DNA of 64,000 nt from the NCBI GenBank assembly GCA_036346225.1, contig JARFIW010000999.1, forward strand, positions 2,463,001 to 2,527,000, in the 5' to 3' direction. Position numbers and translations under genes: made by a program. The stretch comes from Platerodrilus igneus. Taxonomy: Eukaryota; Arthropoda; Insecta; Coleoptera; Lycidae. Positions 1-12,065 of the stretch are shown one piece after another; the first letter of the stretch is position 1, and every line of letters begins with the position of its first letter. The notes beneath the pieces were generated by a model that had not been told where the DNA came from, made no database searches, and was given only the letters and a program-made list of their open reading frames with translations.

Positions 1-260
1 TTTCATCAGTTACTTCGCCACAAGACATCTTTGGCTTTGAATGGGCTAGTGCGTCTGCTAGTTCAGGAGTAACTCTACTCTTTACACTTTAACTTGTCTA
101 CTTAATTTATCATTCTTATCTTTATTATTATTTTTTAATTTATTACGTATTTTCTTTTCTTGTCCTGATGAAACCCCTTACAAAAGTGGGTGAAACGTTG
201 ACCTTAATTTATAAAATGACACGGTCCCAACCCGGAACCATAAATATTAATAATGAAATC
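1..260 (+). mobile_element. Penelope-like element, terminal (pLTR-like) segment
   Basis: This segment matches, at reduced identity, the segment at about 61870-62055, which lies downstream of a GIY-YIG endonuclease remnant of a Penelope-like element (PLE). Shared blocks include the start around 'tcacaagacgcc/tctttggctt', the 'tctgctagttcag.agtaactct' block, a T-rich stretch, and the closing 'acacggtcccaacccggaa' block. No coding sequence is present here. PLEs are known to carry LTR-like repeats, so I read this as an isolated pLTR or 3' end. The family assignment rests on the second copy's neighbourhood, so it is inference. Confidence 0.55.
158..206 (+). ncRNA. Candidate hammerhead ribozyme core in the Penelope-type repeat
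   Basis: CTGATGA (165-171) is followed by a short helix in which ACCC (173-176) can pair with GGGT (188-191), and then by GAAA (192-195). The next bases ACGTT provide a self-complementary ACGT and a GUU cleavage triplet ending at 199. GTC (162-164) can pair with GAC (200-202) as the start of stem I. Minimal hammerheads with a tiny stem III are known in PLE terminal repeats. One extra A (172) before stem II weakens this copy. The right-hand copy keeps GAAATGTC-GACC (62009-62020) but lacks CTGATGA. Activity is not shown. Confidence 0.45.
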
Positions 261-299
261 TTTGTGTATCTTACCTGTCTCATACATGTAGCTTACAAG

Positions 300-1755
300 T
301 TGGATGAGACATTCTGTTACTGCTTGTCCAGCTGCTTTTAGAGTTTCTGCTTGCAGTTCATCTGTACCGGCGCCTTACCATTTTTTAGACCCTTTAATAC
401 TAATTCAAACTTATCTCTAAGTATAGGATATCCCAAGTCAGCATTTTCAATGTCTCCTGTTCTAATGCTGTTAGTTCCTCTCCTGCATATAAATTCCCTA
501 TATATTCTTGCCATCTAACCGCTTTCTACATTTTCCATAATGACGTTTCCTCCCGCAACCCTTATATTTTTACTATACGGTTTTATATCTATAAAATTCA
601 TTCTAATTAGTTTGTATACTTTGTCTGTCTTTCCTATTTTCATCTTAGTTTGTACCTCGTTGCACTTTTCATCAATCCATTGTTCTTTAGCTTTCCTGAT
701 TCCTAAACCGTTGTCTAACAAGAATGTAATCTATGTGATATCTTCCTATACCTCCTGGCATCTTCCACGTGTATCATCTTCTAGCATGATGTTGAAATAA
801 TGTGTTTGTGATGGTTAAATTGTTCTAGTCGCAAAATTCTACCAGACTATTTTCCCTGTCGTTTCTCGTGCCTAAACCAAATAAACCTGCTACTGCTCCT
901 TCACTACCCTCACCTACCACTGCATTAAAATTCCTCGTAATTATTAAATTTCCATGTCCTTTTATGTATCGTAGTATGTGTTCGATATCTTTGTAGATAT
1001 GTTCTACCTCTTCAGCACTATAGCTAGAGGTGGGCATGTATACTTATATTATTACTGTATTCACCAGTTTAGATTCTAATCTAGCCATGAATCTCCTTCG
1101 TTCTTTTGTAAGTAATTTTCTACACAGTGTCCAATTTATTTCGCATAACATTCCCCACACCAGAATTTCCTTCCTCTGCTCGTGTATGAATTACCCTGAA
1201 GTCTTCACTCCAAAAATCCCCTGGCCACCGAACTTCGCTGATCCCTACTGTGTCTAGTGATAATATATCAATTTCAATTTTCAAGTTCTCTAGCTTACCT
1301 ACTTGTTTCATACTTCTAACATTCCACGCTCCGACTCACAAAATGTTACTGACACTTATTCTGAACTTTCCAATCGCATCCTCCAGAGTAGTCCCCTCCC
1401 AGAGATCCGAATGGGGGACTAGTTTAACTCCAGAATCTTTTACCCCAGAGAATACCGTCGTGTTTATTACAATTTAAGTACGACGTATAGTTGAGAGGTA
1501 ATGTGATGGTTTTCCGTTGCCTTCCTCATCGCAGTAGTGTGCCTTAGAGTGTCATACCGATCCCTGTGGTCTCTGCCAAAATACCAAAGGAGCTGCTGCC
1601 CTCTTTCGGGGACCTGTCTTAGTGTGGTTCCTCACCAAAGACCCCACCACTTTACCCTTGGTTCGGCTCTTTAGCTCATTGGAACTCTCAAGTCGTTCCA
1701 CCCGTTCTAGTAATCTAGAACTTCGACAAGGTGGAGGTCCATCTAGAACAGTTTT
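300..1755 (-). pseudogene. 5'-part fragment of endonuclease/RT non-LTR retrotransposon (LINE family A)
   Basis: Read on the minus strand, positions 1480-780 encode pieces of an APE-type endonuclease, with segments such as GKLENLKIEI, GISEVRWPGDF, NFNAVVGEGSEG and GLGTRNDRENSLVEFCD. Positions 720-300 encode the linker that precedes the reverse transcriptase. Stops and frameshifts break the frame. The 1480-1755 part is non-coding and matches the outer parts of two other copies (46860-47045 and 48640-48800), so it is probably the 5' UTR. The same family occurs at 8945-12065, 43480-43730, 46085-47045 and 47535-48800. Simple-repeat 3' tails on other copies suggest an RTE-type element. The clade is inference. 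Confidence 0.8.
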
Positions 1756-3713
1756 GATATATTAATGTTTGATATGCCACTAAGCAAACATAGGACCTGG
1801 AAAATATGTGAACTAATTTCCAACAACTACATGCAACCAATCAGAAAGCGATTTATTTCAAAGTACACTGCGGGAACAAAGCATGTTTAAGAAAATTTAC
1901 AATTCTATGGTGTGTTCCATATGTGCATTCTAAGGCCAAACACACATTCTAGCGCCGCAGGTTTTTACAGTCACTATGTTGTGGGTTTCAATGTCGTTTA
2001 AAAATTTAAAGGACTAGTTACTTTCCTGGCAGTAATAATAATGTGTCCTCATTTATGTCACTATAACCCTACTCTCGTCATTTTTAACACGTTTGTTTAT
2101 TTTTGATTATCTATAATTGAAATAAATTTGAAAATAAAATTGAATTAGCAATGTTGCTTTTTTCTATTCTCAACTAATATAAGTGATGGTCGTTTGACTT
2201 AAAGAATTCATATGTATTCAGACGAATAGAAATGATCCCGCTAGATCATCTTTTTTCGTGGTCTCAAATAAAAGCAGCAATAAGAACGCACTCTGCGATG
2301 AAACATATTCTGTACTTTGATATTTGACAGGCGTAGTGCTCTTTTAGTAATTTATTTTGATTTTTTATCATTTGTTCGTTTTATTCCTTTTTATTTAAGT
2401 TTTTTTCAAAACTACTGCTTTTTGGCTTTCTATATAAGGTAAATAATTATGTAGAAATATTGATTGAAGATTCAGTAATATAACCACCAAAGTTTAAATC
2501 AAAGTATTTGTTGTTATTGAATACTGTGCCTAGAGAAATTAGTGTTTATTTTAAACTTTTGATAACTAGAGTCTGTTGTAGATTGAATATACAATCCATT
2601 AAGATGGGTGTTGTCATGTCATTGTTAATTACATCTTCTAAAATTATTAAAGATTAACAAATAAAAGTTTTCTACTTTGAGTGTACTTCTTAGCATGCAG
2701 TGACACTAAGGACACACCTCCCAAGTCTACGTTTGCTTGGTGGGACTATATATTTGATTTGAATACATTAGATGAAAATTTTAAAGTTTAGAAAAATGAG
2801 TGCCTTCAATTTGTGTTGTGCCCTGGGAGCGGCTTTGAGGTAGCCAATACGCTTAGCGAGAAATCAGCTAATTCATTTTTATATAGTTAAATGTCATATA
2901 ATTTCAATAACTTGATGATTTTTTAATATGTTTCTATATATACGATTAAGAGGATGGTTATTACAGAAGTGTGCAAATACGTTACCATAAGGCTTAAGCA
3001 GCTACCTCTTTGGTAGATTTTAACATGGTTCTGAGGCGACCCTATGGTAGATACACGACACGGTAAACTAAACTTATTAATTTGTCATATATATTACCGA
3101 TTTCTTAAATGCGTAACTAAGAATTACATTTTACTAAATACATCGAGTAACATCCCTGGAACAACTTAAGGTTTATAAACTGCATAAATCGATATAACTC
3201 AATACAAATCCGCTAAATTAGCAATAACCAAAGAACATAAACAACTTGGTTCCATCAGCTACGTTGCGAAAAAGGCACACATGCTTCTATTAAGACTAAA
3301 ACATAGTTTCGTGATTTTTAATGTTTTGATTCAATCAAACATAGCCATGTCATACCTCTTTGGAAAGCATTTTCTGTTAGCATTTCAAAAATGTAAAAAT
3401 CCAGTATGGTGGCTATTAGAAAATAAAAAGTTGAACGTCTTCACATAAAATCTATGTGCCTTAGACAAAATCTAAGTTTACAATGTAAAGCATAATAGTG
3501 ATTCACTATGATGCAAGCAAATAAAGAAATAGGCAATTTTGTATTTTTTTACATATATCTAGTAACCTATGAAACATTTTTGGAATTTCAAAACCGACAC
3601 CCTTATTATTGTGCTACTTTTGTTCCATTTAACCAAGCTCGTATCTTCAACAAGTTTCAAAATCCACATGTACTGCGTCTTGAACTGTATTCAGTGTACA
3701 AGCACACACTTAC
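1756..3713. other. Non-coding, probably mRpL19 intron
   Basis: AT-rich sequence with no convincing exon or transposon protein on either strand. The 69-codon plus-strand open frame at 3508-3717 has no recognisable similarity. I looked here for the C-terminal mRpL19 exon (the part following the IDHQ exon) and did not find it, so that exon is probably to the left of the window. Confidence 0.5.
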
Positions 3714-4170
3714 CTGATGATCAATTACGTTCCTTAAAGTAAATCTAGCTCTTAAGCCACAACCTTCTTTATCCAAACATATACCAACAAATCTATGAGT
3801 CTTTCCAGGAGAATGTGGATCTGAAGATGTTATCGCTACGATAGAACCTATAATATAAAATTTACTAAAAGTACAAAGCTTAAATATAACATAAGTTCCA
3901 TCGAAATTATTAATAAATATTTCTTACCTACATAAAATTCGGGGATATCAATTTGTGTTCGGCGAGCTAACATATCTAATCTTTCCAATTTTTCTCGAAT
4001 TAAATTTCTCATCTTAGGATTTGGATCTGGTAAAAACTCAGGATATATATGCCTATAACTCGCTAGCGATGTACTCTGACGATGAGAACGTTTTGTTTCT
4101 GTTTGGGTGCTACTAGATGTTGTCAATGCAGCTTCCTTCACAGCTTCTTCCGCAAAGTACCGCTTAAGAA
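3714..4170 (-). CDS. mRpL19: Mitochondrial ribosomal protein L19 (bL19m), two internal exons
   Basis: bL19m is a protein of the mitochondrial large ribosomal subunit. Two exons are visible on the minus strand: 4170-3928 and 3847-3714, separated by an 80-bp intron with donor gtaaga and acceptor tatag. The first encodes 80 full codons containing YPEFLPDP, REKLERLDMLARR and DIPEFYVG. The second adds 44 codons including ITSSDPHSPGKTHRFVGIC, CGLRARFTLRNVIDHQ. The phase-1 junction restores the family-typical FYVGSI context, and the second exon ends in phase 0 with donor gtaagt. The acceptor at 4171-4172 (cttcctag) is weakly pyrimidine-rich, so the upstream boundary is less sure. The N-terminal mitochondrial targeting exon and the C-terminal exon are not found; they lie in unrecognised sequence or beyond the left edge. 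No frameshift or stop is present, so this looks like a functional host gene. Confidence 0.9.
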
Positions 4171-4819
4171 CTAGGAAGTACGTTTTTTAAAACTACTTAC
4201 AATTACAATACATATTTACCAGCACACGCTAAAGAATTTTTACTTTATTTCCCCGTAAAGCAAACATATTTCGTTTTTAAAAAGCACAAATTATTTAATA
4301 AATAACCTCTCTTATATTTATAGGTTATGTATGAAAAATAGATTCTACAACCACTATCAGGTAAATAACGAATTGCATTAACACAACACATTCATGTTTA
4401 TAATATTATCCAATTAGAGTAGGGTAGGGTGAGCCATCATCAGTCGGAAAAGGCAGATTTAAAATTTTAGTTAATTATTGTAAATAGGACACATATGTTA
4501 ACGGTGAATAAGTAAGGCTACAATAATTTAAAAAATGAATATAATCTAATGAAGTTTGATTAGATTTAAAAATCATTTCACTTTCGTTTTTCAGTCCTTT
4601 CTCATAGTGGCCTTTTACTAGGACCACATTAAAGAAAGCATTCTTAATACTATAAAATCATTTTAAATAGAAAATACTTATAAAATACAAAAAAAAAGAT
4701 AAATGCTCATGCTATATTAATAATTAAAAAGAAAGTAATATATGTTGAGTTGATGAAAATTAATTTCAAACTTATAATGCAATTCTACTTCGAAGCTTTG
4801 CTTAGGAAGTTGATTTTGA
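4171..4819. other. Non-coding AT-rich stretch
   Basis: No gene recognised. It could hold the first intron of mRpL19, but I could not find a start exon with a plausible donor on the minus strand. Confidence 0.4.
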
Positions 4820-6680
4820 TATCACTTGATACCTACTGCTTCTAGCTCCATTACTTTTCCTATAAAAAAATACACCATCCTTTGCTTTAAATTGCAGCAA
4901 AACAAAATTAAAAGGCTTAAGATCTTTATCAAGTTCTCCAAAGCCTATAGGATTGACATCAGTAATCCACATTCGTCAGAATCGTCTTGGAACAGTATCT
5001 CACTTTCAACTACACCATCATCTTCATTGGAAGATATGTTCTTAATACTCGGTTTTCGTTTCTTTGCAAATGTTTTTTTTTAAACTTGCTTTGTTTTCTT
5101 CTGTTGTTTTTCTTTTTCTCTATTTCTCCCTATTCAAATTTCCCATTTTCCGGTGTGTCAGTGGCAATAACAACTAATAGCTTGTTTACACTGGCTCTTT
5201 TATAATTTTCTTCGGTTTGTTTTTGGGTATCCTTTGAATAACTGCAAACTGAAAGAAAGTGTAGTAGCCGGATTTCTGTAATCTGTGGTATATTTAAGTA
5301 GGCAGAAGTAATTGCCACTTCAGGATGTTTGTCGGCCAGACCTTACATAAAATGTGATCTTTCCACAGAAGTTGATGCATTTCTTCAGTAAGATTTTTAA
5401 TGACACTTGGAATTTTCACAGTCGCTGATGCAGTTTGATTATTTCGAATGGGCAAAGCTGAATCATGTAAAAACATCTCAATCAGTCAGCGAACTGCTTA
5501 GAAAATCATCAGTTGTTAATAGCTGTCGTTCAAAAGAAAAAGATTCGTTATCTTGAACCCTAACTTTATATTTAATAAAGTCATAGATCGTTCGAATGCC
5601 ACATTTACACAACCAGCAACTTCATAAATAGGTAAAAAGTGCCCCAGGATGATGTAGAAGCCAAAAATCAATTGCAACCTTATAATATGATTTTAATGAA
5701 GCAAATATTGACGTAGGTAATGCTTGCAGCTTATAGTTACAGCATGGAGAAAGTGTAATAATTGTGACTTATGGTAAGGTGACTATCATGATTATCAAAT
5801 ATTAAGATTGTAGGGGCTTCTTTATAGGATCCATTATATTTTAGGAAATGTTTAATTATATATAGTAAGAGTTCCCCATTCATCCAATCCATTGGAGTTA
5901 CAAGTCCTAATGTACCAAGTGGGACTCTATTTAACATAGAGCTTTTAAATTTTTTCTTGGAAACACCATAACATGTGATAAAGTATTTCCACTGGCACTT
6001 ATTATGCAGCAAATAGTAATTAATACTCCGGTTCACCATTAGTATTTTGACTAACTTGTTTAATTCCCTTTGCCTATAAAACTTTCATAGGTTTCTGTAC
6101 TGTTCGTCATGTCAGTAGCGTCAAGATTGTAGATTCGAGAGAATGTTTCGAAGCTCATGTGCTTTTTTAAGATAATCAAAACATAATTTCGGGTTATGCT
6201 CGTTAAATGATGAGGTTCTTGAAGGACTGTTTCCTACAGGCAGCCGAATACTTAATTCTTTTTAGAAACTCTTGTAACTTGTCAACACCAGCTAACTTAT
6301 TTTTTCCCAACTTACCAAAAAGTTTCTTTTTGTGAATTTTTGATATTTTATACACCAATTCTTGAGTATCTTTTGCTGTTTTTCCATAACACATTTTAGA
6401 GTACATGACATAATGTACAAGTGCCGTTTCCTCATCATCACTAAAATTAATTATGTTTGTGATTGCTTCTCATTGCTATCTGCATGTTAGGATTCGCCTT
6501 CTATATTTCTTTGTTAACATATCTCTGCAATGTCTGAAAAGATAAACCGTTCTCATCTGCAGCTTTACGTAGAGATACTTTTACGACCACTCTCCACTAC
6601 TAATACTTGTCGAACAGCTCTTATATGTTCTTCTGAAAACAAATCTTTTTTGCTTTCTCTTTTGCGACCTCTGGACATAT
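4820..6680 (-). pseudogene. Decayed pogo/Tigger-like (DDE_1) DNA transposon
   Basis: The minus strand carries a degenerate transposase in the usual order. At 6678-6440 there is an N-terminal helix-turn-helix region beginning MSRGRKRESKKDL. At 6406-6203 there is a segment with SKMCYGKTAKDTQELVYKISK and KNKLAGVDKLQEFLKR, the second DNA-binding part. At 6039-5737 there is a DDE core part containing WMNGELLLYIIKHFL and IFDNHDSHL, where NHDSH is the family's second-aspartate context. Downstream, to 4820, there is a C-terminal tail ending in a region like KPFNFVLLQFKAKDG. Many stops and frameshifts interrupt it. Terminal inverted repeats were not found, so the ends are approximate. It lies next to a Copia fragment at 6703. 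Confidence 0.8.
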
Positions 6681-6702
6681 ACAAAAAGAAATAACCTGAT
6701 AT

Positions 6703-8671
6703 ATTTAATTCCTTAGGTGGGCCACTATGAGACGGTGTCTTAAGTTGGCCCTGAAAATATATCTCATGGTGAAACCTATTTCCAACAAATGCATATTCAA
6801 TTTGTCATACCAACACTTAGGTGCTTGTCGTAATCCATATAGAGATTTTTTTAGTTTACATACATAATCGGTTGATATGTCCAAACCATCTGGAATCTCC
6901 AAAATTGTTTTGGTGTAGTAGCATCAAAAATAAGACATCTTGACTTGTCTAAAATGGTGCGATTAAAACGTTCAGCAACTCCATTTTGTTCGGGAGTATG
7001 TTTAACCGTATACTGCACTTGTATGCCTTTTCTCATACAATATTCTTTAAAATCTCTTGAGATATACTCTCCCTCGCCATCACAACGAAGTCTTTCCACT
7101 TTCAGGTTAAATTTTGCATTCACCATTGCCAAGTAGTTTTTAAATTTATCAAAAACCTCAGATTTTGTCTGAATAGCAAAGCAGACAGCAAAATGTGAGT
7201 AGTGATCAATAAAGGAAACAAAGTATTTCTTAGTATGACTTTCTGGTGTTATGGGTCCACATACATCTGTCGATATTACCTCTAGAATTCTTTTAGCCTT
7301 TTGTCTCTGAGCTAATAATTTTAAAAGGAATCTTTGTCTGTTTACTCTGTAAGCATGTTCTACATAGTTGATCCCGAGAAAATTTTGAGAAATGCCCCAT
7401 ACGTCTATGCCACAAATTCTTTTCATTAACTGTCAAATTGACACTACAGTTTCTTTTCATAAGTTCAAGAAAGTACAAGTTGCCTTTAACCGCTCCTTGT
7501 GTAACAGTGTTATTGTTCTTTTTTATATTTACTTGCCCTTTCTCAAAGCTTACTTTTAATCCTTTTTCTTCTAGTTTCTTTACTGACAGCAACTTATGTG
7601 ATAAGTTCTTGCATAATAACACATTCTTCATCAAAACTAATTTGCCATCGGCTAATCTTAGTGTTCCTGTTTTTGTAGCAACAATGGTCTCACCTACTTT
7701 GGCGACACTAATTTTGTAATTTATGTATTCAGTTTCATCTTGAATATGTTCCAGTGAATCCTTAATTAAATGATTAGTTGCCCCACTGTCTACAACAAAA
7801 ATTACCTTTTCAACATTTTCTCTATCCACAACAATTTGTGAATCTATAGAATCATTAGTCATAAATGCAATTTCGTTTTCTTCTTCCTGAGTCACATGGC
7901 ATTTTCCAGAGCACTTTGTACTTTTGTTCTTAGAACAGTCTTTCCTTTTATGCCCACGTTGCCCACAACCATAGCACTTATACTTAAATTCTCTCGCATT
8001 TAATTGACTTCCATTTCTACTATAATTCCAGTTCCCACCTGAGTTTCCTTGTCTCCAATTATTACGTGAAACAAATACTTGAGATTCAGTTTCACCTTGC
8101 TCTTTACCCTGTCGTGCTTCTTCTGATAAAAGCTTACTTTTTATAAAGTCAAACGTAACTTTTGTTTGATCATGAAAATATAAATTGTCTATTGCTGTTG
8201 TTACTGACTGGTAGTCATCAGGCATTGGAGACAATAACTGGGTAATCACTTCTCCTTCAGACACTATACCCCCGCAGCCTTATAACTCTGATACTTTTTT
8301 CTCGTAATTCACCAAAAAGTTATTCAAAGATGAACCTTTTGTAAATTTCATATTCCTCAACTTTCTTTGTAGCTGAACTTGATTAGCTATACCACTTTTT
8401 GCATATGTACCTTTCAATTCACATAATATTTCTTTAGCTGTACCTTTATCCTTGATCATAATTAAGACATTATTCGAAATGCAGTTTACAATTTAATTTC
8501 TGGCCTTGAGATCCTTCTTTTTAAATGTCAGTAACTTTGCCGGGTCATTCGGTGGATTCTCTATCAACATATTAAGAACCTCATGATGTTCCAACAGGAG
8601 TTTTAGCCTGAATTACCATTCTCATAGTTCGTTCCATCAAATGCTTTAATGGTTTGTGTAACTGTTGACAT
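6703..8671 (-). pseudogene. Internally deleted Ty1/Copia retrotransposon gag-pol
   Basis: The probable gag start is ATG at 8671-8669 (MSTVTQTIKAFDG). The open frame 8264-7293 then carries late gag, a CCHC zinc knuckle (CYGCGQRGHKRKDC), and an aspartic protease motif (VVDSGATNHLI). Frame 7426-6851 carries the integrase core (STDVCGPI, FIDHYSHFAVCF, LRCDGEGEY, HTPEQNGVAERFNRT). Directly after integrase residues PKQFW the sequence jumps into the reverse transcriptase part (frame 6902-6705: [17 protein letters not shown]), so the stretch between integrase and RT is deleted. The catalytic RT motif and RNase H are absent, and frameshifts lie near 8265-8600 and 7300-7420. No LTR pair was found. This is a dead fragment. 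Confidence 0.88.
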
Positions 8672-8944
8672 TTCTTTGAACTTTTCCAAAACACTAATTT
8701 CACAACTTTTCAGTGATATTCTGTGCTTTCTATATTCTTTATCTTTTCAAGCCTTCCTATCTACATACATGCACTAACACACACTTAGCACACACACACA
8801 CACAGAAGTTCAGAAAGTGGTTTTAAAGTTTTTATTTATACAACTCAATAAAAATTTGTCTATTTATTTATATTTACTGACAACACCTTTACAATTGTTT
8901 TATCACTACTTCCTTCAGTTAATTGATATGTGAAATTGCAAATC
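8672..8944. repeat. Spacer with a short (CA)n tract
   Basis: A short (CA)n microsatellite at about 8789-8804 lies between the Copia gag start and the next LINE. The Copia leader or LTR would lie here, but I cannot pair it with a second LTR. Confidence 0.5.
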
Positions 8945-11900
8945 AATAACTCAAGTCTCTACGGTAAACGATTCCGGAGTTACAATAGTCCTCCATTCGG
9001 ATCTCCAGGAGGGGACTACTTTGAAGGACGCGATCAGAAAGTTCAGAACAAGAGTCGGGAACATTTTGCGAGTCAAAGTGTGGAATGATAGAAGCATGAA
9101 GCAAGTATGTAAGCTAGAGAACCTAAAAATCGAAATTAATAGGTTAGCACTAGACATAGTAGGGATCAGTAATAATTCAAGTATACATGCCCACCTCTAG
9201 CTACAGTGACGAAGAGGTAGAAGCGATCTACAAAGATATCGAAGACATATTAAGATACGTAAAAAAAGATACGTAATAATTATGGGGGATTTTAATGTAG
9301 TGGTAGGTGAGGGTAGTGAAGGAGCAGCAGTAGATTTATTTGGTTTAGGCACGAGAAACGACAGAGGAAATAACACCTGTAGAATTTAGCAACGAGAACA
9401 ATTTAATCATCACAAACACTTCAACATCATGCTAGAAGGCGATATAGGTGGAAGATGCCAAGAGATATAGGAAGATATCAAATGGATTACATTCTTGTTA
9501 GAGAACGGTTTAGGAATTAAGTAAAAGACTGTAGAAGCTACCCAAAAGCAGATATCGACACCGACCACAACATCGTAATTATGAAGGCCGCACTTAAATT
9601 TAATAATTTGAAAAAAAGAAACGGAAAAAGAAACTTTGACTTAGAGAAACTAAAAGATAAAGATACTCAAAAAAGATTCGAAAAAATGTCGAATGAATTG
9701 CTGAAAGATATCGAAAAACTAAGGAAGTAGAAACAGAATGGAATAACATTAAATCCAGCCTAGACATGGCGGCCAGAGATATTTTGTGGTATACACAAAA
9801 AAGAAAATAAGAAACCATGGATAACAGAGGATATCGCGAATTTAATAGAAGAAAGACGAAAATACAAAAATAAATCAGACGAAACAGGAAAACAAAGATA
9901 TAAAGCCATAAAATGGGAAATTATTCGCAAATGCGAGAAAGCTAAATAACAATGGATTGATCAAAAGTGCAAAGAGGTACAAGCTAAGATGGAAATAGTA
10001 AAGACAGATGAAGCATACAAACTAATTAGAATCAATTTTAGGGATATAAAACCGTATAGCAAAAATATACGGGACGCGGAAAGAAACATCATTATAAAAA
10101 ATGTAAAGAAAGTGGGTAGATGGCAAGAATATATAGGAAATTTATATGCAGGAGAGGAACTAACTGCATTAGAACAGAAATCAGACATTAAAAATGATGA
10201 CTTGGGATATCCTATACTTAGAGATGAATTTGAATTAGCATTAAAGGGTCTGAAAAATGGTAAGGCGTCGGGTACAGATAAGGTGCAAGCACATTCAAAA
10301 GACTCGGTGCGCGTATTTCCGTCACGTCAAAAGTGGGTTGGGCGAATAATTTCGCGCCGACGCGTGAAAGGACAGAAAAGTGGGGTTTTTCCGATGGGTT
10401 CTGTAACGTAGCTTTTTTCCTTGGACCTTCGTGAAGAGCGGTTTGGTCAGGTATCGTATCGTGCCTTATCTTTATTTATGTAGATATCCTTGCCTGATTA
10501 TCTTTGTTTGTCGCCCTTATACCTGTTCCTGTCTTTCCCTACATAGGTAGAGGTAATTTGTAGCTGTTGGCTGAACCGCATTCCACGCCGGAGCACCATC
10601 TTTAAACACTCCGGAGTGGAGCCCTGAGATTCCGTCGAAGCTATTTGGATGGACTTAGGCGTACCCTCCGTTAATTGCCTTAAAAGGGGCCATCAGTAGC
10701 CCTGATGGACTTCAACAGAAGTCAACTTTAACCCAGGGACATATTCATGTGAGTATTTCGCTGTTATAAACTATTGTCTTAAATTTATATTTTCCGATAA
10801 TTGCGTATTAAATTTGTGCATTGGTGACGTCATTGTCAGATGGGCGCGCCAAAATCTGTACAAAGATTAGCGTTACCAACCGCCCGTGGCGTCGCTTATT
10901 CCGCGCTTGCGCGATGTATTTACGACTTTTAAATTGTAAGAGAGTGATAATGGAGAAAACAATAGAAAAAGGGGAAAGTGTGTATATAGGGTTTGTAGAT
11001 CTGGAAAGAGCATTCGACAATATAAAATGGAAAAAAAATGTTACAAATATTCAAAAAAATTGGAATGAATTATAGAGATAGACAAATAGTACAATGCTTA
11101 TACAAAGAGCAAACAGCGGTAATAGAATTAGAGCAGGAACGTAGAGAAGTAAACATTAGGAAAGGGATAAAACAGGGATGTGCCCTATCCCCAATAATTT
11201 TTAACTTGTACATTGAAGAGGCAATGAATGCTGTCAAATGCAGGAAAACATTTGGAATTACTATGCAAGGATAAAAAATTAATATGCTTAGATTTGCAGA
11301 TGATATAGCGGTATTAGCATCTAGCAAAGAAGAGTTAGAAGCTGCTTTTAATGAAATGGAAATGGTTCTAACAGAGAGATGCGGTATGAAAATTAACAAA
11401 ACCAAAACCAAAGTACTCGTATGCAAAGGAGGGGAAAATAAATCGAAAACAAGAATACAAATATGTAACATGAACTTACAAGAGGTTAAAAATTTCTACT
11501 ACCTAGGAAGCCAAATAACGCAAGATGGGAAAGTGCAAAAGTTATAAAACAAAGATTAGCACAAGGTCGTGCTACATTTAACAAGAAATAGCAACTACTG
11601 TATTCAAAGACAACAAACATAGAGACAAAGAAAAGATTGCTTAAAACATATGTGTGGAGCACAGCACTGTATGGCTGTGAAGCCTGGACAGTAGAAGAAG
11701 CTGACAAGAAAAAGATAAAAGCCTTTAAAATGTGGTGCTACAGACGTATGATGAAGATATCACGGACAGACAAAGTTAATAACGAAGAGGTACCAAAAAT
11801 GGTAGGGGAAGAAAGAACACGGTAAAAAATAGGAGAGATAGGATGATAGGCCACATACTACGGCGTGAGGGAATAGTGCAGAATATATTAAAAGCAGAGA

Positions 11901-12065
11901 TAGGAAAAAAGAGAAGAAAGGTATACCTAGGTTAGACTACTGCACACAGATAGTGAAAGATGTAGGTTGTAGGCGCTTCAGGGAAATGTGTAGGCTAGCT
12001 CAGAATAGAAATCATTGGAGGTACGCATCCAACCAGTCCCAAGATGGATAAATTAATGACGAAAA
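8945..12065 (+). pseudogene. Long decayed non-LTR retrotransposon (LINE family A): endonuclease plus reverse transcriptase
   Basis: This is the longest copy of the family. Endonuclease remains run from about 8960 to 9600, including the counterpart of the MPTSSYSAEEVE segment near 9185 and GEGSEG near 9310. A linker rich in charged residues follows to 10280 (open frame 9989-10411). RT resumes near 10925 with IMEKTIEKGESVYIGFVDLERAFDN, then GIKQGCALSPIIFNLYIEE near 11165, and the catalytic LRFADDIAVLASS at about 11287. A C-terminal part with LKTYVWSTALYGCEAW lies at 11640-11700. The 3' end, near 12065, carries short TTA-type repeats, as expected for RTE-like elements. Several stops, an internal deletion near 9165-9180 and a foreign block at 10286-10925 disable it. 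Confidence 0.85.
10286..10925. other. Foreign GC-richer block replacing part of the LINE reverse transcriptase
   Basis: The LINE reading frame is recognisable up to KNGKASGTDKVQA (ending about 10290) and again from about 10925. The 640 bases in between do not encode RT, although roughly 90 residues of RT normally separate the two anchors. The block is clearly more GC- and CpG-rich than its surroundings (for example around 10300-10380, 10580-10640 and 10840-10910). I found no inverted repeats or target duplication at its ends and no recognisable protein. Confidence 0.5.

Noticed and set aside
4826..5205. Plus-strand open frames as a host gene
   Set aside because: They are the antisense of the pogo-like transposase C-terminal region.
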